This document shows, piece by piece, positions 8,974-18,624 of a DNA stretch of 64,000 nt; within the stretch, counting starts at the first letter, position 1, and each line of letters begins with the position of its first letter. The DNA is from Methylocystis rosea SV97 (lineage in GTDB: Bacteria; Pseudomonadota; Alphaproteobacteria; Rhizobiales; Beijerinckiaceae). The stretch lies in NCBI RefSeq assembly GCF_000372845.1, contig NZ_KB889963.1:1608146-1672145 (forward strand). Direction: 5' to 3'. Position numbers and translations under genes: made by a program. Under the pieces are notes generated by a model, which was not told the DNA's origin, did not search any database, and worked only from the letters and a program-made list of their open reading frames with translations.

Positions 8974-9414
8974 CTACCAAGCGCCGATGTTGGGCGCCGA
9001 AACCCAGGGTTCCGTTGGCGGCAGCGGCGCGCCCTTCTGCAACAACTCGATGGAGATCAAATCCGGCGATTGCACGAAGGCCATATGGCCGTCGCGCGGC
9101 GGCCGATTGATCGTCACGCCCGCCGCCTTCAGTCGCGCGCAGACGTCGTAAATATTCTCAACGGCGAAGGCGAGGTGACCAAAATTCAGCCCGCCGGCAT
9201 ACGCATGTTCGTCCCAGTTATGGGTGAGTTCGATCGTCGGCGCTCCATTTTCCTTGGCTTGCGCGACGTCCTCGGGCGCGGCGAGATAGACGAGCGTATA
9301 GCGGGCCTTCTCGTTCTGGGTGCGGCGCACCTCCTGCAGACCAAGCATGCCGCAAAAAAACTCCAGCGCGCGGTCGAGGTCGCCGACTCTGATCATGGTG
9401 TGCAGAAATCTCAT
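8974..9414 (-). CDS. gloA: lactoylglutathione lyase (glyoxalase I)
   Basis: Converts the hemithioacetal of methylglyoxal and glutathione to S-lactoylglutathione, the first step of methylglyoxal detoxification. The 146-aa protein has the two-module VOC fold. It opens with MRFLHTMIRVGDLDRALEF, with the first metal-ligand His, followed by IELTHNW with the first Glu, GHLAFAV with the second His, and ISIELLQKG with the final Glu. All four metal ligands are therefore present. GGAG lies 8 bases upstream of the ATG. Length is slightly above the usual 130-135 aa because of a Pro/Trp-containing tail. Confidence 0.95.
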   Translation of the reverse strand: MRFLHTMIRVGDLDRALEFFCGMLGLQEVRRTQNEKARYTLVYLAAPEDVAQAKENGAPTIELTHNWDEHAYAGGLNFGHLAFAVENIYDVCARLKAAGVTINRPPRDGHMAFVQSPDLISIELLQKGAPLPPTEPWVSAPNIGAW

Positions 9415-9518
9415 ATGCGGCTCCTATCTGATGCGTCCGCCGTAATAATAGCGTGCCATGGCGCGGATTTGCGCCCACGCCGAGCGCCTGCTAGAGCGCT
9501 GGCGCTCCCCAAACATAG

Positions 9519-10943
9519 GTGCCTATCGACGTGACCGAGACGAAGGCTCTTCCTCGAGCGGCGACGAGCGTCAAGCTGGCGGCCGCCAAGGCGTCGATCG
9601 CCGCCAGCGCTTTGCTTGCGGCGGCGAAACTCGCGGCCGGTCTGTGGTCTGGCTCGCTTGCGCTGCTGTCCGAGTCTGGGCACGCCTTCGTGGACACTGG
9701 CGCGACAGTGCTGACCTTCTTCGCGGTGCGCGAAGCAGAGAAGCCAGCGGACGAGGAACATCACTATGGCCATGGCAAATATGAGGCGCTGGCCGCGCTG
9801 ATCCAAACCGGCTTCCTCTTCGGCCTCGCCTTGTTCATCGTCGGCGAAGCCTGGAGGCGGCTGCAGGAGACGGATGTCGTGATCGACGCCGGCTGGCCGA
9901 TCTATGGCGTTCTGGTCGTCTCGATCATCGTCGATTTTGTTCGCTCGCGGCAGTTGCGGCGGATCGCAAAGGAAGAGGGCAGCGACGCTCTGGCCGCTGA
10001 CGCGCTGCATTTTTCGAGCGATCTGGTGTCATCGGCGCTGGTGCTGCTCGGTCTCGTTGCGGCGCATTACGGGTTCGAGCGCGGCGACGCGCTCGCCGCC
10101 TTGGGCGTCGCCGTTTTCATCGCCGTCGCGGGCTTTCGATTGGGCCGTCGCACCATCGACACTTTGCTCGACGCCGCGCCACGCGAAATGGCGCCGCATC
10201 TCGAGAGGGCGATCGTCGACGTGCCGGGCGTCATCGCGATCGATTCGCTGCGACTGCGCACGATTGGCCCTGACATCGTCGGCGAAGCGACGATTGGCGT
10301 TTCGCGCGGCTTGCGCGTCGAACAGGCGGCGCGCATCAAATCGGCCGTCGCAGAAGCGATCGCCGGAGTCACGCCGCGCGCCCGGGTCACACTGTCGATT
10401 GAGCCGCGAGCGCTTGACGACGAAACGATCGCGGAACGCATCCTGCTGGTTGGGGCGCGTCGCCACATCCATGCCCATCATGTCATCGCCCAGCAGATCG
10501 AGGGCCGGCTATCGATCGGCGTCGACGTCGAACTCGATGGCGCCATGCCGCTCGGCCGCGCGCATGCGATCGCCGCCGACTTCGAGAGCGCCCTGCGCGA
10601 CGAATTCGGCGCCGACGCCGAAGTCGACACGCATATCGAGCCGCTCGAGCTGCAATTGCTCGCGGCGCAGGTCGCCGATCCCGCAACTGCTGGGGCCATC
10701 GAGGCGGCGCTCGCGCGCGTCGCCGCTCAGACCCGACCGCCGGCGCAAGTGCGGGACGTGCGAGTCCGCGAAACGGCCGGAGGCATCGTCGTCAACTTCC
10801 GCTGCCGTCTCGACGTGGCCGTCTCCGTGCAAAGCGCCCATGATGCGCTCGACGAAATCGAGCGCCGCACACGCGAGGAATTTCCATCGATTCTGCGCAT
10901 CGTCGGCCGCGCCGAGCCGGGCGATCGCTCAGCCGCCGCATAG
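9519..10943 (+). CDS. cation diffusion facilitator (CDF) metal exporter with extended C-terminus
   Basis: Proton-coupled efflux of divalent metal, probably Zn, across the inner membrane. Six hydrophobic spans occupy about residues 20-210. The transport site is HAFVD in span 2 (H55, D59) and HFSSD in span 5 (H164, D168). This His-Asp/His-Asp set is the one found in zinc-selective ZnT transporters; the Asp-Asp/His-Asp set is that of YiiP. At 474 aa it is about 150-170 residues longer than most bacterial CDFs. The extra length looks like additional copies of the cytoplasmic ferredoxin-like metal-sensing domain at about 218-300, 305-385 and 390-470. The start is GTG at 9519 (or GTG at 9531). xseB follows within about 35 bases. 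Confidence 0.9.
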   Translation: MPIDVTETKALPRAATSVKLAAAKASIAASALLAAAKLAAGLWSGSLALLSESGHAFVDTGATVLTFFAVREAEKPADEEHHYGHGKYEALAALIQTGFLFGLALFIVGEAWRRLQETDVVIDAGWPIYGVLVVSIIVDFVRSRQLRRIAKEEGSDALAADALHFSSDLVSSALVLLGLVAAHYGFERGDALAALGVAVFIAVAGFRLGRRTIDTLLDAAPREMAPHLERAIVDVPGVIAIDSLRLRTIGPDIVGEATIGVSRGLRVEQAARIKSAVAEAIAGVTPRARVTLSIEPRALDDETIAERILLVGARRHIHAHHVIAQQIEGRLSIGVDVELDGAMPLGRAHAIAADFESALRDEFGADAEVDTHIEPLELQLLAAQVADPATAGAIEAALARVAAQTRPPAQVRDVRVRETAGGIVVNFRCRLDVAVSVQSAHDALDEIERRTREEFPSILRIVGRAEPGDRSAAA

Positions 10944-10976
10944 CCAAGGATGCCCGCTTCGTCTATGAGAGACGCC

Positions 10977-11234
10977 ATGACACAGCAGTCGGACGCCGCC
11001 GCTGACATCGCCTCGATGCCTTTCGAACAGGCGATGCAGGAGCTCGAGCGCATCGTCGGCGACCTGGAGAAAGGCGCCGTCTCGCTCGACGAGTCGGTGA
11101 AGCTCTATGCGCGCGGCAAGGCGCTGCAGGCGCGCTGCGAGGCGCTTCTCGCCGAGGCCGAAGCCCGCATCGAGAAAATCACGCTTGGCGAAAACGGCCA
11201 GCCGACAGGAGTCGCGCCCTTCGACGTCGAATAG
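10977..11234 (+). CDS. xseB: exodeoxyribonuclease VII small subunit
   Basis: Small helical subunit that binds XseA to form exonuclease VII, which degrades single-stranded DNA into short oligonucleotides. The recognisable core is MPFEQAMQELERIVGDLEKG followed by the L-D-E-S-V-K-L-Y-A-R-G segment, typical of the family. About 85 residues from the preferred ATG at 10977; in-frame ATGs at 10950 and 10965 are alternatives. It lies about 30 bases after the CDF gene. In many relatives dxs follows xseB; here a convergent DUF3422 gene follows instead. Confidence 0.93.
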   Translation: MTQQSDAAADIASMPFEQAMQELERIVGDLEKGAVSLDESVKLYARGKALQARCEALLAEAEARIEKITLGENGQPTGVAPFDVE

Positions 11235-11236
11235 AC

Positions 11237-11272
11237 GTTAATCCAAGTGCTAATCCAAGCGTTAATCCAAGT
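11237..11272. repeat. three tandem 12-bp repeats
   Basis: Units GTTAATCCAAGT, GCTAATCCAAGC and GTTAATCCAAGT lie head to tail between the convergent xseB and DUF3422 genes. The last unit contains the TAA stop of the DUF3422 gene. A unit gain or loss would not change either protein. Confidence 0.9.
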
Positions 11273-12581
11273 GTTCCTCCTCCGCCGCCTCTCGCGACAA
11301 TCTGAGGACGCGGGCCATGAACGCGATCGCGATGAGCACGGCGATCGGCATCGCCAGTGCGGCGACGAGATCGGCGGAAACCTGCGGCGGAAGCGCGCCA
11401 GCGGCCTTGAGCCCCTTGGCGACAAAGCTGAAGAGTCCAGTGAGAAAATAGGCGAGTCCGGCGATCGTGATTCCCTGCACGATGCGGTTGAGCCGCATCT
11501 GCAACCGCGTGCGGCGGTTCATCTCTTCAAGCAGCGCGCCGTTCTGCCGCTCCATCTCCAGCGTGATGCCGGTGCGCATCAGATCGGTCGCGCGCTCGAC
11601 CTGCGCCGAGAAGCGCATTTGGCGCGCCTCGACGGCGTTGCAGGTTTCGATCGCTGGATCAAGGCGCGCATTGAGGAAATCAGAAATCGTCACATATTGT
11701 CCTTCGCGCCGTTCCTGCAGCTGGGAGAGGCGGTTCTTCACCAGCGCGCGATAGGCGCGGCTCGCGTCGAAACGGAAGGCCGTGCGCGTCGACAGCGCCT
11801 GACTGCTCGCGAGCAGGTCCGAGAGCCGCTTCAGCAAAAGGTAATTGACGCGCATGTCATGCGCTTCGTTCAGCGCTTCGGTGATGCCCGAAAGCTCTCG
11901 CTCCATGTTGGCGAGCTGCGGCGACACTTGCCGCGCGAGCGGCAGGCCGAGCAGCGCCATCGTACGATAAGTTTCGATCTCGAGGACCCGCTGCGCGAGA
12001 CGGCCGGCTTCGAAACGCGGCAGCGCCTTGCTGCGGATCATCATGCGCGTAAAGCCGTACGCGTCGACGGCGAAGTCGGTCAGAACCTGCGCGTCGCGAT
12101 CTTCGACGCCGACGACGCAGAGACTCTGCGAATTGAAATAGGATGCAAGCTCTTCGACCGATCGCGCGCCGTCGACGACGCAGAGCTGCGTCGCGACGAT
12201 GAGAACGCCCGGCGGCGTAAAGGAGATTTCGCCCGCTTTGAACGGGTCGGCATGCGCGAAGGGGATATCGGCGCCGACGCCGGTCGACCAGCTGTAGGTG
12301 GTGAATTCGCTATGTTGCTCCCAGCGAAGCCGCCAATCGCCAAAGATAAAGTAGTGGAATCGCGCGCCCGGATCCGGCGCCAGCACGCCATGCGCGAGCG
12401 CGAGCGCGCTGATCGCTTCACGATCGGCGGCCGCCGCTTCGTGGTCGGTGGCGAAGGCGTAGTGATAGATGCGCCGCGGCGCGTCGAGCGGCAGGAACGG
12501 CCGCGCGTGCAGTTCCGCGAGAACCGCCTCGCGAAATGGATGCTCGCTGAGAGTCTTGGGTTCGTCTTCGCTGATTTCCAT
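11262..12581 (-). CDS. DUF3422 family membrane-anchored protein
   Basis: A DUF3422 protein of about 440 aa, function unknown. The N-terminal part contains the family opening around FREAVLAELHARPFLPLD and several conserved Trp and His residues. The C-terminal third is helical, ending in two hydrophobic segments (IVQGITIAGLAYFLTGLF and a following DLVAALAMPIAVLIAIAFMA) that anchor it in the inner membrane. An in-frame ATG at 12620 adds 13 residues and cannot be excluded; 12581 is preferred because AAGAGA lies just upstream. The predicted topology (a large soluble domain, two C-terminal spans) resembles CorA-like architecture, but no GMN motif is visible. Confidence 0.85.
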   Translation of the reverse strand: MEISEDEPKTLSEHPFREAVLAELHARPFLPLDAPRRIYHYAFATDHEAAAADREAISALALAHGVLAPDPGARFHYFIFGDWRLRWEQHSEFTTYSWSTGVGADIPFAHADPFKAGEISFTPPGVLIVATQLCVVDGARSVEELASYFNSQSLCVVGVEDRDAQVLTDFAVDAYGFTRMMIRSKALPRFEAGRLAQRVLEIETYRTMALLGLPLARQVSPQLANMERELSGITEALNEAHDMRVNYLLLKRLSDLLASSQALSTRTAFRFDASRAYRALVKNRLSQLQERREGQYVTISDFLNARLDPAIETCNAVEARQMRFSAQVERATDLMRTGITLEMERQNGALLEEMNRRTRLQMRLNRIVQGITIAGLAYFLTGLFSFVAKGLKAAGALPPQVSADLVAALAMPIAVLIAIAFMARVLRLSREAAEEEHLD

Positions 12582-12649
12582 TGCGTCTCTTGGCTCGCAT
12601 TGGCGGGCTGCATCATTCACGCGACTAAATCCTATTCGCGGCCTGCGGC

Positions 12650-14344
<1,695 letters not shown>

Positions 14345-14368
14345 CTATAATTCGTCTTCGGCAACGGC

Positions 14369-14396
14369 AAAAAGGCGGCGCGAGTCACGCGCCGCC
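14369..14396 (-). terminator. intrinsic terminator of the Gly/Trp-rich gene
   Basis: GGCGGCGCG and CGCGCCGCC form a perfect 9-bp stem with a five-base loop, and on the minus strand it is followed by TTTTT. It lies about 29 bases downstream of the stop at 14425 and upstream of pgm, so it should isolate the two transcripts. Confidence 0.75.
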
Positions 14397-14424
14397 GTTT
14401 AGACTGCCTGGAGAAATGTTGAGC

Positions 14425-14901
14425 TTACCAGCCCCAGCCGCCGCCCCAGCCGCCGCCGCCCCAGCCACCACCCCAACCGCCGCCCCAGCCGCCTCCCCAG
14501 CCGCCGCCGCCCCAGCCACCGCCCCAGCCGCCCCAGGGATCTCCCCATCCGCTGTAGGCGGCCGGGTAATAGCCATAGGGGTAGCCGTAGCCGCCATAAC
14601 CGCTCGAAGCCGCGAGGCCGGCGCCCAGAAGTCCGAGGCCCACGCCTGCGGCGATGGCGCCGCCGGGGTTGTAATAGCCGCGCCGGTAGCCGTAGCGCCG
14701 GCCCCAGCCGCCGCGATAACCCCAGCCGCCGCGATTGCCCCAGCCGCGACGATACCAAACATTTTCGACCGGGCTCGAAGGTGCGACAATCGACCGATCG
14801 GGCGCGCTCATCGGCCCGGCGATCGCTTCTTCCGGAACGGCGGTCGCCAATGTCGCGCTGCAGAGCGCGCCGGACAGCGCCAATTTCAGGCCTTTTCGCA
14901 T
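14425..14901 (-). CDS. exported Gly/Trp/Tyr-rich low-complexity protein
   Basis: A 158-aa protein with a signal peptide (MRKGLKLALSGALCSATL, then a likely AxA cleavage near AIAGPM). A Tyr/Arg/Gly/Trp-rich middle follows, then a short hydrophobic segment GGAIAAGVGLGLLGAGLAA, and a tail of about 40 residues built from GGW and GGGW repeats. Such sequences suggest a surface or periplasmic protein that interacts through aromatic stacking, but no function is established. The coding tail is a near-perfect DNA repeat (about 14428-14530), prone to slippage. It has its own terminator at 14369-14396. It is not clearly linked to neighbours. Confidence 0.75.
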   Translation of the reverse strand: MRKGLKLALSGALCSATLATAVPEEAIAGPMSAPDRSIVAPSSPVENVWYRRGWGNRGGWGYRGGWGRRYGYRRGYYNPGGAIAAGVGLGLLGAGLAASSGYGGYGYPYGYYPAAYSGWGDPWGGWGGGWGGGGWGGGWGGGWGGGWGGGGWGGGWGW

Positions 14902-15035
14902 CGTTCATCCTCCTCCTGGCGCGGTGTCCCGCCGCGCGGCGTCGCGCGCTCCTCTGGAGCTCACGCTGCACTAACAACTTAGTTAGGCGCAAATTGATCC
15001 GCTGCGAGAGGCTGAAACGTGACTTTTTTTGGCGT

Positions 15036-15506
15036 TTACCTTAAGCGGCCAACGTCGCTGTCAGTCGCCGACGCCTCGGCGCCGATATCGTGGATGAAAT
15101 CCAAAAGCCTGCAACGAAAGAAGTCGCGCACGCGAGCGGCGGTCGCCGGATGCTGCTCCAAGATCAAATGAAACAATGGCCGCAGAATCTTAAGCACCGT
15201 GGCCGGCTCCTGCGCGATCGCGCCGGCGGGGCGCGTCGAGGGCGCGAGGAGGGCGGTTTCGCCGATCAGCGTCCAGGGCCGGACGATCTTCGACTGAGGA
15301 TGTCCGTCGTTTGCGGCGGTCAGCTCGATGGACCCCACGGTGAGCACATAGCCGCCGTCCGATATTTCGCCGCGTCGAAACAGGACGTCGCCGGCGCGCA
15401 GCAGGCGCGTTTCTGCGGAAAGCGCGAGCATACGCAGGGCGTTCGGCTCGAAGATCGAAAAGAGAGGGATGCGCGCGAGATTGTCGATATCGTCGTCCAG
15501 CGTCAT
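15036..15506 (-). CDS. cyclic-nucleotide-binding domain protein without HTH
   Basis: A 156-aa protein formed almost entirely by one cNMP-binding beta-barrel: an N-terminal FSIFEPNALRMLALSAE segment, LLRAGDVLFRRGEISDGGY as strands 1-3, then the phosphate-binding-cassette region near LIGETALLAPSTRPAGAIA, whose GET and following R match the pattern that contacts a cyclic nucleotide. There is no DNA-binding helix-turn-helix, so it would act by protein contact. It lies 72 bases downstream of an atypical response regulator on the same strand, and a membrane-bound adenylate cyclase is encoded 24 kb away. Ligand and partner are unknown. Confidence 0.82.
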   Translation of the reverse strand: MTLDDDIDNLARIPLFSIFEPNALRMLALSAETRLLRAGDVLFRRGEISDGGYVLTVGSIELTAANDGHPQSKIVRPWTLIGETALLAPSTRPAGAIAQEPATVLKILRPLFHLILEQHPATAARVRDFFRCRLLDFIHDIGAEASATDSDVGRLR

Positions 15507-15578
15507 GTCATTTTTGTTCGGCGTCCCCCGCGCTATCTCTACATGCGCTGGCGGCGGGGCGTAAGCGTGGCGTAAGCG

Positions 15579-16211
15579 TTAAGACGCGGGGTCTTCTTCG
15601 CTGGCGGCGAGCCGGTAACCGTCGCCTTGCGTTTTGAGCCAGCGCGGCTGTTCGGGCGATGGCTCGAGTTTGCGTCTTAGACGATGAATGTGCGTTTCCA
15701 GCGTCCGGGTCGACATATTCGGACCGTAGCCCCACACGTCGCGAAGCAGCGCCTCGCGCGAGACCGCCGCGCCATGGGCGCGCGCCAGCCTCGCGAGAAT
15801 CGCCGTCTCTTTTTCGGTCAGCTTCAAGCGCGCGCCAGAAGGCGCCCGGAGTTCCCCGGCCTCAAAATGATAGGGGCCGACTGCGGCCCGCGCCGGCGCG
15901 GAATCGATGAGCGCCACCAATTCCGCAAAGCGGATGGGACGCGTCACGACGGCGTCGACCCCCAGCGGCGGCGATTTCGGCTCATCGGCGATGAGCACGA
16001 CGCGGGTCCTGCAGCCCCGCGCGCGCACATCGGCAAGCGCTTTGGGGTCGCAATGGGATTCGTCCACGATCGCCGCATCCGGCCAATCGTCTCCCGGCGC
16101 GCCGAGCTGGCCGTCGCGCAGCGCATAGCGGCCGAGCGCGGCGAATTGCTCGACGAGCATCGCCCGCAACGGGGCGTTGGCGGCGATGCTCAAAGTGCGC
16201 GAAAGGGACAT
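15579..16211 (-). CDS. OmpR-type response regulator with degenerate receiver
   Basis: A 210-aa protein with a receiver-like domain (1-105) and a winged-helix DNA-binding domain (about 115-205; LTEKETAILARLARAHG and the recognition-helix region TRTLETHIHRLRRKLEP). The receiver keeps an Asp at the phospho-acceptor position (D50 in DAAIVDES), but the N-terminal acidic pair that holds Mg is replaced (SIAANAP), and the conserved Lys is Arg (R91, VVTRPIRF). It may therefore be regulated without classical phosphorylation. No histidine kinase is next to it. The cyclic-nucleotide-binding gene follows on the same strand. Confidence 0.85.
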   Translation of the reverse strand: MSLSRTLSIAANAPLRAMLVEQFAALGRYALRDGQLGAPGDDWPDAAIVDESHCDPKALADVRARGCRTRVVLIADEPKSPPLGVDAVVTRPIRFAELVALIDSAPARAAVGPYHFEAGELRAPSGARLKLTEKETAILARLARAHGAAVSREALLRDVWGYGPNMSTRTLETHIHRLRRKLEPSPEQPRWLKTQGDGYRLAASEEDPAS

Positions 16212-16291
16212 CAGTTGGTGGCGCTCCGCGTCAAAAGGATATTCCTGCTATAGCGCTCGGACGCGCCGGCGCGCGGCGCATATAACGTATC

Positions 16292-16834
16292 ATGCCTCTA
16301 CGAACGAACCGGACGAAACCAGCCGAACTGGACTTGCTGCGCGTCGCGCGGCGCATTGGCGGCCGCCCGCACGAGGGAAGGCTGATCGCCGGCTCGCTCG
16401 TTCTTCCTTGCGCGCTCGGCCGCAGCGGCGTTGTGCGCAACAAGCGCGAAGGCGACGGCGCGAGTCCGGCCGGCTGTTGGCCGCTCCTCTATTTCTACCT
16501 GCGCGCGCCCGCGCCCTTGCGTCTGCCATGGCGGCGCACCCGGCCGCACGATCTCTGGTGCGACGATCCGCGCTCCTTCCTTTACAACAAACCGCTGCGG
16601 GCGCCGTCGCGCCTCGGCCATGAGGAAATGTGGCGCAAGGACGCGCTCTATGACGCCGTCGGCGTTGTGGGCTATAATCTTCGTCCTCGGGTGCGCGGTC
16701 GCGGCAGCGCGATTTTCTTTCACATCGCCACGGATGATCTTTCGCCCACAGCCGGCTGCGTCGCATTGCGCGCCCGCGACATGGCGCGGCTTCTGCCACG
16801 TTTGGGACGCAAGGTCTCGCTGTTGATCGGATAG
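16292..16834 (+). CDS. L,D-transpeptidase catalytic (YkuD) domain protein
   Basis: Probable cell-wall enzyme that forms or exchanges 3,3 peptide crosslinks or links proteins to peptidoglycan. The 180-aa product is essentially one YkuD domain: a substrate-entry region near GVVRNKREGDGASPAG, then the catalytic motif FHIATDDLSPTAGCVAL, with His and the nucleophilic Cys in the S/T-x-G-C context. No clear signal peptide is visible, so the export route is uncertain. The start at 16292 gives the family's usual N-terminus; no in-frame alternative improves the ribosome-binding site. It is divergent from the response-regulator gene and could be its target, which is inference only. Confidence 0.85.
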   Translation: MPLRTNRTKPAELDLLRVARRIGGRPHEGRLIAGSLVLPCALGRSGVVRNKREGDGASPAGCWPLLYFYLRAPAPLRLPWRRTRPHDLWCDDPRSFLYNKPLRAPSRLGHEEMWRKDALYDAVGVVGYNLRPRVRGRGSAIFFHIATDDLSPTAGCVALRARDMARLLPRLGRKVSLLIG

Positions 16835-16845
16835 GCGCCGTAACG

Positions 16846-17010
16846 GCCCCCCTCCCTGTCCCTCCCCCGCTTCGCGGGAGAGGGGACGCTAACGAGCGGC
16901 ATTCGGGGGATTGAATGGCGCGACCGCAGCGTTGAAGCGTGACGCCAGTGCTGATGAAACGCCGAACCTAACTCCCTCTCCCGCGGAGCGGGGGAGGGCT
17001 GGGGTGGGGG
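16846..17010. repeat. intergenic palindromic repeat (family A), first copy
   Basis: The spacer contains CCTGTCCCTCCCCCGCTT, then CGCGGGAGAGGGGACGCTAACGA, and further on an opposite-facing CTCCCTCTCCCGCGGAGCGG followed by a GGGAGGG tract. The same arrangement, with a different middle, occurs at 36512-36638. The arms can pair to form a long hairpin between the convergent transpeptidase and yggS genes. Confidence 0.75.
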
Positions 17011-17054
17011 CCCGGGCCGCCATCATCCGCGCGAGTCTGGGAGGGGCCGCCGTC

Positions 17055-17726
17055 TCACGCGGGATAGTCGCGCTCGCCCATGATCGCCGAGCCGACCCGG
17101 ACATAGGTCGCCCCTAACTGGATCGCGAGTTCGAAATCCGAACTCATGCCCATGGAGAGTTCGGCGATTCCATTGCGCGCGGCGATGTCGGCGAGCAGCG
17201 CGAAATGCGGCGAGGCCTGCTGGTCGAGCGGCGGCACGCACATCAGCCCTTCGATCTGCAGCCCATAAGCGTCGCGACAGGCGGCCAGAAAGCTGTCGGC
17301 GTTTTCGGGAAGGACGCCGGTCTTTTGCTGCTCGGCGCCGGTGTTGACCTGCACGAAAAGCTGCGGTCGCTTGCCGGTCCTGTCGATTTCCTCGGACAGC
17401 GCCTTGGCGATCTTTTCGCGGTCGACGCTCTCTATGACGTCGAAGATCTCGACCGCGTCGCGCGTCTTATTCGACTGCAGCGGGCCGATGAGATGCAATT
17501 CGATGTCCGGATACTTTTCACGCAACGGCGGCCACTTCGACAAAGCCTCCTGCACGCGGTTTTCCCCGAAAATGCGATGGCCCGCTTCCAGCAGCGGCGC
17601 CACGTCCTCGGCCGGAAAGGTCTTGGTGACGCAGACGAGGCGAATGGCGCCAGGATCGCGGCCACAGTCCTCTGCAGCGCGGCGAATCGCTTCGCGAGTC
17701 GATTCAAGGCGATCGGCGGCTCCCAT
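17055..17726 (-). CDS. YggS family pyridoxal-phosphate-binding protein
   Basis: PLP-homeostasis protein of the YggS/PROSC (COG0325) family, a single-domain alanine-racemase-like barrel without known catalysis that stores or delivers PLP. The 223-aa sequence has the PLP-lysine segment RLVCVTKTFP (Lys about residue 35), FGENRVQEAL, the HLIGPLQSNK motif, the central VNTGAEQQKTG and the phosphate-binding SMGMSSDFELAI. All key elements are intact. It ends near repeat A. Upstream, divergently, lies the HdeD-like gene. Confidence 0.95.
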   Translation of the reverse strand: MGAADRLESTREAIRRAAEDCGRDPGAIRLVCVTKTFPAEDVAPLLEAGHRIFGENRVQEALSKWPPLREKYPDIELHLIGPLQSNKTRDAVEIFDVIESVDREKIAKALSEEIDRTGKRPQLFVQVNTGAEQQKTGVLPENADSFLAACRDAYGLQIEGLMCVPPLDQQASPHFALLADIAARNGIAELSMGMSSDFELAIQLGATYVRVGSAIMGERDYPA

Positions 17727-17915
17727 GGCGCGAAAATCGCGATTTCAGCGGCCGGGTCAAGCGCCGAATGTTTTACGCCTTCGCAGCGCGGAACTTCGTG
17801 CAGTCCGGCGCGTTAAGCTTCCGGCGGGCGGAAGGGCGGGATTGTCGCACACGTTCATTATTGAGAAACGCGTCCCGCCTACCAAGGATTGTTCCCACCG
17901 AATTGGAGGCCGATA

Positions 17916-18479
17916 ATGGTCAATGACAGCCTGACTTACGACGGGCGCTCGATGCATCTGCATCATCTGCGCCGCAAATGGGGATGGATCGTCGCGCTTG
18001 GCGCGCTCATGCTCATCGGCGGATTGTTCGCACTCTACGACGTCACGACCGCCACGCTCGTGACCGTGTTCTATGTCGGCGCGGCGATGCTCGTGGCCGG
18101 CGCGATGGAGATTATCACGGCCGTTCAGATCCGGCCCTGGACCAGGGCGCTGCTCTGGGGAGCGATCGGGCTTATCACGATCGTCGCGGGCTTTCTGGTC
18201 TTCCGCGATCCCTTGCTCGCGGCGGTGTCGTTGACGGCGATCATCGGCGTCGCGCTGATCGCCGCCGGCCTGTTCAAGCTGATCCTCGCCTGGCACATCC
18301 GCGACGTCGGCCCGTGGGGCCTCGTGGCGTTCTCGGGAGTGATCAGCATCGTGCTGGGCGGCATGATCCTGGCCCAGTGGCCGATGTCGGGCCTCTACAT
18401 CCTTGGCCTCTTCCTCGCGATCAATCTGATCTTCGAGGGCGTCAGCTGGATCACCGTCGGGCTTTCGGCGAAGGCCTGA
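17916..18479 (+). CDS. HdeD family (DUF308) membrane protein
   Basis: A 187-aa inner-membrane protein of the HdeD/DUF308 family, named after the E. coli acid-resistance protein. Six short hydrophobic spans are arranged as repeated pairs of about 25 residues with the family's GIxxIVAG-type and GGMILAQWP motifs. The start at 17916 is chosen because GGAGG lies about 9 bases upstream; the frame is open 27 bases further. A strong terminator (18497-18527) follows. Its role here is unknown; the family appears in general stress responses. Confidence 0.85.
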   Translation: MVNDSLTYDGRSMHLHHLRRKWGWIVALGALMLIGGLFALYDVTTATLVTVFYVGAAMLVAGAMEIITAVQIRPWTRALLWGAIGLITIVAGFLVFRDPLLAAVSLTAIIGVALIAAGLFKLILAWHIRDVGPWGLVAFSGVISIVLGGMILAQWPMSGLYILGLFLAINLIFEGVSWITVGLSAKA

Positions 18480-18496
18480 GTTCATGGCGAACTGTA

Positions 18497-18527
18497 GGGG
18501 GCCGTGCTTGCGGCCCCCGAGCTTTTT
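18497..18527 (+). terminator. intrinsic terminator after the HdeD gene
   Basis: GGGGGCCG and CGGCCCCC pair over a six-base loop, followed within five bases by TTTTT. It lies 17 bases past the stop at 18479 and about 100 bases before leuS, so leuS should have its own promoter. Confidence 0.85.
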
Positions 18528-18624
18528 CGCGCCTCTGCGAACGGCTCCTGCCTTTGACATCCCTCCGACCGACCGGCATTAGAGGCACAATCCCGCAAGC
18601 CTTTTGACCGGACGCGCCAGCAAA

